From Hippasteria phrygiana (taxonomy: Eukaryota; Echinodermata; Asteroidea; Valvatida; Goniasteridae), in contig JAZGUH010000023.1 of the NCBI GenBank assembly GCA_037893225.1, positions 198,501 to 262,500 on the forward strand: a stretch of 64,000 bases of DNA, read 5' to 3'. Under the pieces are notes generated by a model that saw only the letters and a list, made by a program, of their open reading frames with translations, was not told the DNA's origin and did no database searches. The translations under genes and the position numbers were made by a program. Below, piece after piece: positions 44,401 to 56,200 of the stretch (positions are counted from its first letter, which is position 1; each line of letters opens with the position of its first letter).

Positions 44401-47400
44401 GTATTTCACGGATTAGCAAGGAATTTTGGCTTGTGCACATGTGTAATCCCGTAACTAAAGTGTTCTGTGCTTACGGGGTTAGCGCAGAATTGTGGTAGCT
44501 CGGTCAGCACAGAGTTGCAGGCCATTAGCACATAATTCAGTGTTATGGATTCTATGAAATTGGGCCCTGTATTCATCCAAGCCAAACAGAACCTTTCTCT
44601 TGTGTCCACTATCTCCAGATGGCTAATGACTTTATGATGCTTTTAGGGTTAAATTTTAAATTTGTATTTATTTATTATTTGGCATTCAGCCGGGATAGCC
44701 TATGAAAGTCTTTCGATTTATTTCCAGTGGGGTCCCATATAATAGAAGACGAGGAAGGAAGTTACAGTTTTAGATGTGGGAGGAAAACCCCAGAGAATAA
44801 TTCCGGAGAAAACCCACGGAATCAGGTAGCGACTGAAAACCCAATCCACATGTTGGCCCCAGCCGGGATTCGAACCAGGGTCACAGTGGTGGAAGGTGAG
44901 GAAAGTACCACCACACCAACCTGAATCCCCAGGTTTTGAAGGAAATTCACTCACAAAGAATTGGAATCCTTTGGCTGCGTCGGTTCTGAGCGCCTGCACG
45001 GGCTGAAGCTCATTGAAGTCGTGGAGAGACGTCCTGTGGTTGGTCAGATTGACGTATTCAACGTAGGTTGGGAACATCCAGACAACGGAGACATCCCTTG
45101 CCGTCAGAGTAGACATGGGGTTGTGGAAAACCTCAGTGTAGAATTCCAAGAAGTCTCTGTTGGGAATAGGTTTCAAGTTTGGTTTATTTCACTAGAATTT
45201 CACAGCAGAATTTCAATGAAAATACAAAACAAATATTTTTCCCGTCCGGGTCATCTGGAAATCTATAGGGCTTGTAGCGATGACCCTAAAAGTGAATGTC
45301 AAAGGTCAAGAAAACAAAACTCATTGGAGGTCGCAGGTTCGAATCCCGCTCCTGCCAGTTTCTTTGTTCACTTTGAAAATGTATTCAAATTTACCTAGTC
45401 AGTTTCCCTTGTGGATTGTTTGACGAATTATAAGTTAAAAAGTCGTATCCTCATTGAGTGATCCCCACAATGTCGCTGCCCATGTTGTATCGTAAAGTTG
45501 GGTGTGATCCCTGGCTATACGGCATTCTGGGTTTATGACTTCTGACTAGCGCCCACCCGAACAAAGATACTGACAATTTGGGAGACCGCCAACATAGGGC
45601 AAGATAGCTCAGTTCGTAGAGCGCCGGTACGGTAACCCGGAGGTCGCAGGTTCGACTCCCGCTTCGGCCCCGCTTTGCAAGTAAAAGTTTCACGGAAATT
45701 AAAATGGGAAAAATGCTATTGGTTGTCAAACAATGATAAACACATAAGAAAGTTGTTTATACATTTATAAGTTTTCAATGTATTTTTGTGTTTTAGTACT
45801 TTCTCAAGACTTAAAGGTAGTGTACATGATTGGTCATTGTTGCATTTTTCAGAAATGGGCGGATTTGGGGGTTAGTATTTTATAGGACCTGTTCAAAGTT
45901 TTGCGTTGTTGGATGGGGGAAAAAAATGAGAGAAAAGCAGCGTTCGTTTTCAACCGTCGGGCAGATGATAGCCTTTAGTCAAGGCGCGCGTGGCTACCTG
46001 GATGCATGACGCGCCTCGGATATGCCAGCGTTTCCGGGGTGAGCCACTCGTCTGAGTAGCCACCCGCGCCTTGACTAAAGTCTACATTTGTTATAAAGGG
46101 CAGTTTTCCAACGATTGCCGGCAGGCAATCATTGGAAAACGATATTCATTTCCACTTTTCTTGACAACGACAGCACACCTGGTGCCATCATTTCACAGGA
46201 TGAGTGAGACTACTATTAACTTACAGTCTAGTAAGGTATTTCGTAATAATTCATTAAAAACAAAATTGAGGATTACCAATCATGTACACTACCTTTAAGA
46301 CAAATAAAGTGACGCATCTCCTTCCACAAAAATACCCCTTCTTGGCCGTGACGTCAAACACTGTCCGCCACACAGTAGCTAATTCTAAGATGGGCAAGAC
46401 AATTTTATCTTGGCTGAAGGCAGTTATATTAGAAAATCAGACTGTTTATGGGAGCATTTCAAGAAGCATCAAGACAAGGACCGGGGACATCGGAGGCAAC
46501 TTGAAGAAGTCCCTCAGTAACAAATAAACTTACCCAGGCAGGAATCCTTCAGTAGTGGGAGTAACCCAAACACTCATATCCAGTCGTATAATTCCTGCCT
46601 ACAAACAACAATTACAAAAGGCCGTGATGTAGTCAAGACCATCACAAGACCAGGCACAAGACCATCACAAGACCAGGCACAAGACCATCACAAGACCAGG
46701 CACAAGACCAGCACAAGACCAGGCACAAGACCATCACAAGACCAGGCACAAGACCAATCACAAGACCATCACAAGACCAGGCACAAGACCAGCACAAGAC
46801 CAGGCACAAGACCATCACAAGACCAGGCACAAGACCAGGCACAAGACCAGGCACAAGACCAGGCACAAGACCATCACAAGACCAGGCACAAGACCATCAC
46901 AAGACCAGGCACAAGACCAGGCACAAGACCATCACAAGACCAGGCACAAGACCATCACAAGACCAGGCACAAGACCATCACAAGACCAGGCACAAGACCA
47001 GGCACAAGACCAGCACAAGACCAGGCACAAGACCAGGCACAAGACCAGGCACAAGACCATCACAAGACCAGGCACAAGACCACGCCGAAGACCATTAACC
47101 AGTTCACGTCGGGATTATTTTGACATTCACGGATCCAGCCGCGGGAATATTTTCTGTTATTTTCAGAAATAAACTGATTTGGGGGTTAATATTTTATAGC
47201 GTGCTAGCAAATACTGTAACACTGACCTGTTTAATGTTTTGTGTGCATAGATGCTGGGAAAACAGAGCAATTTATAGACGTCTGGGAATTATCAGGCCGG
47301 GGAACTAGACTATTTCCAATGATTGTCAGCCGACAATCATTAGAAAACGATATAAATTTCCACTTTTCTTGAAAATGATAACACCAGGTGCCATGATTTC

Positions 47401-50230
47401 ACAGGATGCTTGAGACTGTTATTTACTTTCAGTCTAGTACGGTATTTCATAAAAATTCAGTAGTTTTGTTTGTTGATGTTTGCAAATGTTGTATACTACC
47501 ATTAAGCCCCGCCCCATGCTCATCAAAAGAGACCTAGCTCCTCCCCCTCCCAATTCTCCAGTGATTAAGTTTTGGTTTTTGACAATTCTTGGTTCAAATC
47601 TAGAATGAATTACTTTTTGTTATGCAAATCGCCCATTACAAGGCCAAAGGCCACTCGAGGTGTGGGCTACAGAGGAAAGTGTGGAAGAACCAGCCCCTCG
47701 CACTGAAACAAGACAAGATAATCTGATCTCTTCACAGTATCAATAGGGTCGGGATGGATAACTAGTCCACTGCAAGACAATAATGTCTCTACCCATTAGA
47801 CTAAATAATTAACTTTTTGGACATATTTCGGGAAGTTTAGCACCTTTGTCACCGTCATTCTCTACACTTTCAAAAGCCAAACCGACTTACCTCAAGCCTG
47901 TATGGAGCAAACGGTAGGATAGTTGGTCTGCGTTCCTCACCGTGATCGTAAGAAACAAAGGGCTGGAGCATCTGGGTGATGCCTTTCGTCTGCAGTGGAG
48001 TGATGGAAAGTTCAATCTCCAGACTGAAGACATCCTTGGATGGGAAGAAAACAAGAGGAGCGCTGTAGCTTAGTGTACCGAACTCAAGATTTCGGTGATA
48101 CTGTACCGGTGGATTGTTGGTTCGAGACCGGCTGGGGTCATGGTGCGTGTGTCCTTGAGCAAGACACTTTGTCACAAATGGGTACCTGTGAGGGCAGCGA
48201 TCAGGGTTCGACCTTAACGCTGGCCCGCTAGACAAATTCTAGTCAAAACAGCGGCGGTCTAGTCAAAACCCTTCTCTAAGTAGTCCGGCGGTCTAGTGAA
48301 AAAAAATGCCAAGATAAGCTAAGCGCGCGCGTCTTCAGAGCCAGATTGTCAACAGCGATCCCCGATTGCGTGGAGTTTACTCTCACATCAGCTAAGGCTG
48401 TTCGATATCCATTTATTTTGATAATATCGCGATATTCGATATTATCGTGATGACGTCACTTTTTCATTAACGGAAGTCACCACGGCATCATGAGATCTGG
48501 GCCACCGGGATCGGGCCCGCCGGGATTGAGCGGCAGGAACGGGGGGCCGGTTTGACAAAGCTTCCCTTCGCTCGTTGAGTATTTGGAGTTTTACGACATT
48601 TACCTTCAGTTGGCTACTTTATGGCACTCCAGAAAGACTAGTGTTTGTTTCTATTACAGCATTGTTGATTAGTAACACAGATGATAATACCATGGACGAT
48701 CACATGCGAGCTGTCAACAAACGATCGTGTCGTATATTTTGTAAAGACGACACGACATTGCACAATGTACAATGGATGCGCGCCACGTGTTTTAATCTTT
48801 TCTCAAGACGCGACGCAGTTCGCTACACGTAACTACACCTAACCTTGTACACTGGGGAAAGACGGTGGCATTCAGTGCGGTTGCTTGCACTTGACCAAGG
48901 CTAGCAACAAAGCAACGCGCACGCGCAGATGCGCTACAGGGGTTGTCCATTTCAAGATGAGTTCGCAAGCGTGTACGTACATTGTACACTGGGACTTATC
49001 ATTTTCACTTTGTCGAGAACCAGTTTACCTAAATTACAATGTTCCGTAACATTTGGGACCAGGTAGTACTCAATAAATTTGTGTGAAAACATTTACAATT
49101 TAAAGGGGAAAAAACATGTAAATACAAGTAACTGCTAATTTATTTATCATTTATTTTTGGGAAAATGAACATCGTTAAATTCGATTAAATGATTTAACGT
49201 AACGATACAACATGCATACAGTACAGCGGCATTCAACTGTTTTAGCACATGTACGTAGCCTCTGTTAATGCCTGAAAGGATGTATTGCAGCAATAAGCGC
49301 ACGTGTATAAGGATCACTGTGCAAACCTGCGTCTTGAGAAAAGGCTAGTCAAAAAGACGCGCATGCGTAGTTATAGTTTCAAAGCCGGGTTAGTGGCGAC
49401 ACCGTGATTTGTAAGCAAGTGATTTCAATGTGGTACAATGTATATATACGACGTTCGTGAACAATTGAAATAAGTGATCTCAATGTTATTGTCGGATGCA
49501 AAGTTGTATGACGTTCTATGATTTGTAGAAGTATTTGCCGTACGTACGCTAGAAATTCAGACTTTTGGGTGGCCACTTTCTCATAAGAAAGTGGGCCAGG
49601 AAATGCCTCAGATTGCACCACAGAGCATCTAGAATACAAAATTTCCCGGGACCTCAAGCGGGCCCCGGACTCCACGCCGTAAGGGCGTCGCGCTACGCGC
49701 TCGCATTGTGTCTGCCGCCCTGCTAAAATTTCAGGCCGTGGAGTTACTGGAATTTCGAGCAAAGTAAACTGGACAAATCCACACGTAATGCGGCCAAAAG
49801 AAACATATATCGCGATATTCTTCGGTATATCGAATTCCCCGATATTCCGGTTTTTCGATATGAAAAAAATATCGAACAGGCTTACTCTCAGCTTGTAATA
49901 AATGTTTGTAAATACAGTGTACTTGGTCAGGTAACTTACAAAAAAAGTAGCCTAAAAGGTGAAAAAAACATGCGGACCAGTGAAAATGCTGGCGGGCTAG
50001 TAAAAAGCCAACATTACTGGTCCGGCCGGCTAGTGAAAAAAAAAGTTAAGGGGAAACCCTGGCGATGGTATGTGTTTGATTAGCCCATGTGCGCTCAACT
50101 TGCAGCCGGGGCTGTATACTCCCCAGGGAGTTGAGAAGGCTTCAGGAATAAATAATGGGCCTGATGAGCAGGGGTAATAATATTGTAAGCAATGTAACAT
50201 AGTTTACTATTTGAGCGTTCTTAAATGCTG

Positions 50231-50263
<33 letters not shown>

Positions 50264-53200
50264 AAATTCTTGAAATTAGATGGAAATCAAGCAATGGATC
50301 TTACACATCTAAAATGACAACCTTCAACAGGAGTTGAACAAAACAAAATTCTAAAATTTTTGTATACAGCACATGCACAATTGTGACCCGCTCTGCAAAA
50401 ATGAGTCGGATATCGCGCATTACACTTTCACGTATGGGGTGGTTTAATGTCGCAGACTTTAATAAAATTATAAGAAATCGCATACTGAAAAAAAATTCAT
50501 AATAAAAACAATGCACTACAGAGTTGTGCCATATATCAAATGAAAGCTTATTTCATGCTCTTTCAGACTAAATGTAAAGCTTAAAAATGTATAAACATAC
50601 CTCATCTACAGAGTAGAGTCCAGCGTACCACTCACATTGCTGCTGTGCCAAGGAGCCTTCTAAGGGGCCGTAAATCAAGATAAATTCCTCACCACCACAA
50701 GTCGAATTGGGGTCACCTACAGAATTCATTCATTCATTCATTCAAATTGGTTTATTTAAAAAGAAAAATCACGATTCGCAGCCAAAGGCTGAATTAGACA
50801 TGATATACAATAAAAAACAAACAATAGGGATAAATACAATACATGTAAATACAGTATAAATATTTTTAGTTATCCCACGAGCGCCGAGTGGAACACGGAA
50901 TAATGTAGCACTACATTATTCCGTGTTCCACGAGCGCGAGTGGGATAAGGAATTTATCTTCAAGCAAACTTGACGCGCAGTAAAGATGGAACACACACGG
51001 TGCTGTGCGCGAAACCTGTACGCCATTCTGAAAACAGGAGAAACAGGAGCTATCCGGAAAACGTAACCAGTGTGCGCCGAAACAGACGTGATGATCCACA
51101 TTAGACGCAAACGCGCAGCTTTTGAATTATCAATGGATTGCGCAGCTCTGCGTTTTGCGTATCGCGCAATTCGTGGAATTAGAACAGCGCAATTCGGAGT
51201 GTGTATATGGGCCATGTGATATGAGTTTTTATCACACTCTCAGCTGCCACGGATTGACCAATCAGGATCGAGGATTCAAGTTTGCTTGAAGATAAATATA
51301 AAAAGTACAACATAATAATATACACATGATAATATATTAAGTACTCAGTCAATTTGGGCCTTGTTTAATGAATGTATCAGATGGGGGAGGGCCCTTTTCT
51401 GCATGCAAGTCGATCTACAATAGGGCTCTGGATACTGTATGTAGAATATATTATTCAAAGGATAATCCACAAATAATGTGCTATAATGTTAAAGTTATGA
51501 ACTTTATCATTATGAACTTGATCGTTCTTAACTCCTTGTGTCCGGCTGTTATTGATGGGGTGCTGGTATGCCAAGAACGGGCTGTGCAGCCAAGCGTAAA
51601 TGCAAACAATAGGCACCACACTGAATAAAATGGTCCTATTCATCGCACTCGGAGCCCCCCCCCCCCCCCCCCTCTTCATGTGAATGAAAGCTTTGTTTGA
51701 AAATACTCTATCTGTTCATTACACTCCCATTCCAGAACAATATAGTTGAAGCATGAATAGATTGAGTATGCACAGGAATGTGTGTATAGATGACAACCGG
51801 CCAGGTGTTCTTTTTCAAACCGCAGCTATGGCCGTCGTCTGTATTCAAGTGGTTAATATGGTTGAACCATAGAGTGGTAGTCAATTTTCATTAATCCTAC
51901 TATTATAACTATCACAACCGAAAAACCAAATCCTCTCCTCTCCCACAGCTTGTGTGTCTCAACCTGTCACTCAATAGGTTTTGATAAAAACCAAATCCTC
52001 TCCTCTCCCACAGCTTGTGTGTCTCAACCTGTCACTCGATAGGTTTTGATAAAAACCAAATCCTCTCCCCTCCCAAAGCTTGAGTGTCTCAACCTGTCAC
52101 TCGATAGGTTTTGATAGATAGGGTAGTTGGCTCCAATTTGGCACCTGGAGAGGGAGGGTTAACACCTTTCTGGCCTAACTGCAATAACGATTGACTGTAC
52201 GTGCAACACTGATTTCAACTTAATAGCTTTTTCAAGTTGGGCTGATGCCTCAGATATGCTTTGAAAATATTCTGGTATGAATTTAAAAGTAATAATTGCA
52301 TGGCGTGTGATTCAAAAATTGGAGGAAAAAAGGCTATTCTATTGAAGACAAAAAAGAAAATATTTTTTTAAAGGCCAATTCACCTGAGCATGTGGTGTTG
52401 CAGAAATCCATAGTAACAGGTTCCATATCCATGACTTCCCTGGTTACATTGTGCCATTTGACTATGTCCTCAGTACAATTGGCAACGTACACCTGCAATT
52501 AAAAAAATGTTCGCCAATGTTTTGGGAAAACAATTGTCTTCAATGGTGCACCAAAGGGGAAGGTGGGAAATTGCCCAAGGTAGTAAAGTATACTCACCAC
52601 ACTGAAGCTTTCTGCCTCTAGCCGGCTGCAATTACTATACCGGTTCATGACGAGTACCTCATGAAACTCATGACGACACCTCTTGTGCAGACACCACTGA
52701 GTGCAGTTATCCACTGATGCCTTAATGCAACCTCTTGAGGTACCTCCTACAATAGTCACCTCACACCTCTTAAAGCTGTCATACAAGCAGGAGGTACAAT
52801 TAGGTAGCTGTTCTGTGGTACAGTTTGCAGTTGTGACATTGTACAGAAATGTAGTTGGGTGGCCGCACAGTTCAGTTGCGGTTTCAATCCAGAAGGTGAC
52901 AGAGGTGTTCAGACAAACTCTGCCTTCCTCAAAGCAAACCTCTTCGGCTTCCCTGAAGCATTTCTGAAACTCCGCCTCCAGACAATCACTGTAAGACAAA
53001 TTATAGTTGATGGACAGAAAGCCGTCATCCTTGCATTCATATTCCACGTATTCTCTACAGGATGAATTGTGCGGGAGAGTGCAATGGCGTACATAAGCAT
53101 CAAGACAGCACAACTGAGCCTCATCCGAGAGCCTCAAGTCTTCTGAGTGGAAGTAGCTTTCTTGCGCCTCCTTCAAACAGACTTCATGTACCTCGTCTCC

Positions 53201-56200
53201 GCAGTGCCTGAGAGTTAGCTCTGTGCACAAACTCAACTGATCATAGGTACAGTTCTCAATCTGTAGTGCCAGGCATTCCGAGTCGGCTGTCCCGTTGCAC
53301 AAAAATTCTGCTTCGTCCTGGCAGTTAATCACAAAACTATCCAGACACTCTGTCAACGTAACATTTTCACAGCTCCGCCCCAAGTCTTGCTTGCACAATT
53401 CGTAAGTCTGTTGATCCAGGCAGGCATCAGTCACGGTGTAATTGTTCCATTCCCTTCTTGTCTTGTTGCAGTTGAAGTAGATTTTCTCAATGTAGGGTTC
53501 CAAGAAGGTGCGGTTGAGTGGCGTGTATAATGAATGAGCAATCTCCGTGTAGCGACGGTAAGTAGTGTGGTTACCACAGTAGCAGTCGGAGCCATTCTTG
53601 GTGGCGGAAATGAGAAAGTTTCCATCCCTGTAAGGAAGCAAAACAACGTAGACTCTTCATCAGTGATTTCATTTCTGGCACCAAGAACACACAACTAGCA
53701 TAATCCTTAGATGGCAACAGGGCCCAATTTCATGGCTCTGCTTACCGTTAGCGAAAAATCCCTGCTTACTGTAGCAGAAAGAAAATTCTGTGCTTACAGC
53801 AAGCGTATTTCAAGCGTATTTCAAGCGTAAGCAGGGAATTTTGGCTCCTGAGCATGCGTACATCCCGTAACTAAAAATTCTGTGCTTATAGGGTTAGCGC
53901 AGAATTTTTCCGCTAGCGCCGTTAGCGCAAAATGGTGATCGTAAGCGCGGAAAGCGGTGGTTAGCAGAGCCATGGTGACACACTTAAGTACTAACCATCA
54001 GGCTTTAATCAGCAAAGAGGGACTGGGAACTAAGCCTGGCAAAAAAAGGTTCTAAGCACAGCAAATTGCAGCTCAGCCAAGTCCCTACCTGCACAGTTTC
54101 TGACACAGCCTCCTCGTCATCACTTTGGTCAAATTCACGTGCTCAGGATGATCTCTGGTTGCTACGGCAACGTCAAAGAAATGATGCAGGTCATGGAAAC
54201 AGCCGAGCAGTACTGATTTCTCAAACAGCGTACTGTTGACGGAGACACAGCCAGGGATTGTGGGATAGGGTCGTTGTTCCCCCTTCATCGTCTTAAAGTG
54301 TTGCTGGATGGTCGAGTTGAATGCCTGATTTTTGTGGGGGAATTAGCAAAAGACAAATTGCAACTAATTCTACAGCAGAAGAATTTTCTGAGGTCAAACA
54401 ACAGGACTTTATCCAACTGCATAATCCAACTTTTTGGAGACAAAAATTTCCAAGCACGGTGGAATTACACTGCAAGATGACTGTGCAATCTGTCACACTC
54501 TATGTAGGTAAACATCAATCAAATGCAACAAAATTGGCAACTTGAAATTGGTTCTACCGAAACTAAACAAGCACGAATTCGTGCAGGAGCCGCGTTGTTG
54601 GTGACTTGCGTGTGTGACAGTTTCGTCATAGACACATGCACAGTACAGCCTGCGGTCTCATAGACTTTGCATGTGTGAGAGTTTCGTCAAGGAAAACTGT
54701 TACATGACTGTCACGTGATGAATTTAATACAAGAAGAAGAACACCACTAAGCGCTTATAGAGCCCTGTCTGTGATGCAACGCGGCTAAACATTCTCTCAA
54801 AGCTACTGTGCACAAGTGGTACCATGCAGCATCCAGTGATGTAGTCGAGACCATCGCAAGACCCTGCAAGAGCCTGCAAGACCAACACAAGACCATCACA
54901 AGACCATCACAAGACCTTCAGTCTTAATTCAAGTCTCAAGCTATTCAAATGAACTGTAATAAAAGCATTCCTTTGTCATGGTTAATGCCTGTTACTTGTG
55001 CTTGTAACAAGCTGGTCTTGTGCATGGTCTTGTGCCTGGTCTTGTGCCTGGTCTTGTGGCTGGTCTTGTGATTGGTCTTGTGAATGGTCTTGTGAATGGT
55101 CTTGTGAATGGTCTTGTGAATGGTCTTGTGAATGGTCTTGTGAATGGTCTTGTGAATGGTCTTGTGAATGGTCTTGTGAATGGTCTTGTGAATGGTCTTG
55201 TGAATGGTCTTGTGAATGGTCTTGTGAATGGTCTTGTGAATGGTCTTGTGAATGGTCTTGTGAATGGTCTTGTGAATGGTCTTGTGCCTGGTCTTGTGAT
55301 GGTCTCGACTACATCACTGGTAGCATCTCACTGGTATTGTTGGCGCTCTGCTTCTACAGACAAAGAGGTAAACAAACCCACCCTCTGCTTGTCAATTGGG
55401 TACGGCTGACTGTAGATGTCAGGTAGTTCAGCAAAGAAGAATTTGTTACCATCCAGATCAGCGGTCAGCGACTCATTGGAGAGTCTCTCAGTTGGAAAGA
55501 TGATTCTTCTGCCCATCTCTGCGATGCGGACTGATTCAAACTTAAACCCATCACCTTGGATGAAATATTAGTCATTCCAAAATCAGTGACTTGGATTAAC
55601 TGTTTCTTGATTGCTTCCTTACCCTTCCCAAATCCTCCAAGATCATCTTTGCCAAACGGAGGAATTTGGAGGATTGAGGGTCTTTGGAAGTTGAAGCATC
55701 GGAGGATTTTGCTGGATTGAGGGCATAAGAGGATTTTGCATCTGGAGGAAAATGGAGGATCCAGGTCATCAGGCCCAATCTGATGCTGGTTGATTTCAGA
55801 GGATTGAGGTTAGGCCAAAAAAAAAAAAGTTCTGGCACGCTGGTCCACTGAAAGATTAATATGTAGGGGGATTTTTTTTTTACGAGCTAAGAAAAGTCAT
55901 TACTTTAATATGTCTATTTTAAGACCTTGAAGAACTCAATCTAATGTTTTTAAGGCCTTAAATTTAGAAAATTCAAGTTAAGACTTTTTAAAGACTCGCA
56001 GATACCCTGTATAAGAAAAGGTGAAGGACTGATGAATACATACCTTTTGGCAGAGCCAGCACCAATGTCATGTTACACTTAATTTTAGGTACAACCACCT
56101 CAAGCCTGAACTGGACCCGTCCCTCCTCCCGAAGATTAACCGTCACCTGATGAGCCCACTCTGATGAAGCATACACCCTGAAGTCGATGGCACTGGAACC

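Larger units (their letters stand above)
48055..50265 (+). mobile_element. tRNA-derived SINE split by a nested DNA transposon
   Basis: The SINE head gctgtagcttagtgtaccg with B box ggttcgagacc and the body gtccttgagcaagacacttt run to gtgagggcagcgat. After the insert, the body resumes gcgatggtatgtgtttgatt and ends in an ATT microsatellite (~50229-50264). Joined, the two parts form one SINE. Confidence 0.75.

Noticed and set aside
45590..45680. tRNA-like sequences with good B boxes (also near 20650, 29130, 44880 and 48060)
   Set aside because: Each is followed by a repeat body present elsewhere in the window and lacks clean acceptor pairing, so they are SINE heads rather than tRNA genes.
46642..46866. 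Repetitive minus-strand frame of Pro-Gly-Leu-Val type
   Set aside because: Same minisatellite family as above; an artefact of repeat unit length.
54998..55426. Long repeat-encoded plus-strand frames (Gly-Leu-Val and Glu-Trp-Ser-Cys periodic proteins)
   Set aside because: They are translations of a 12-bp minisatellite, open in all frames because the unit is a multiple of three, with no gene context.
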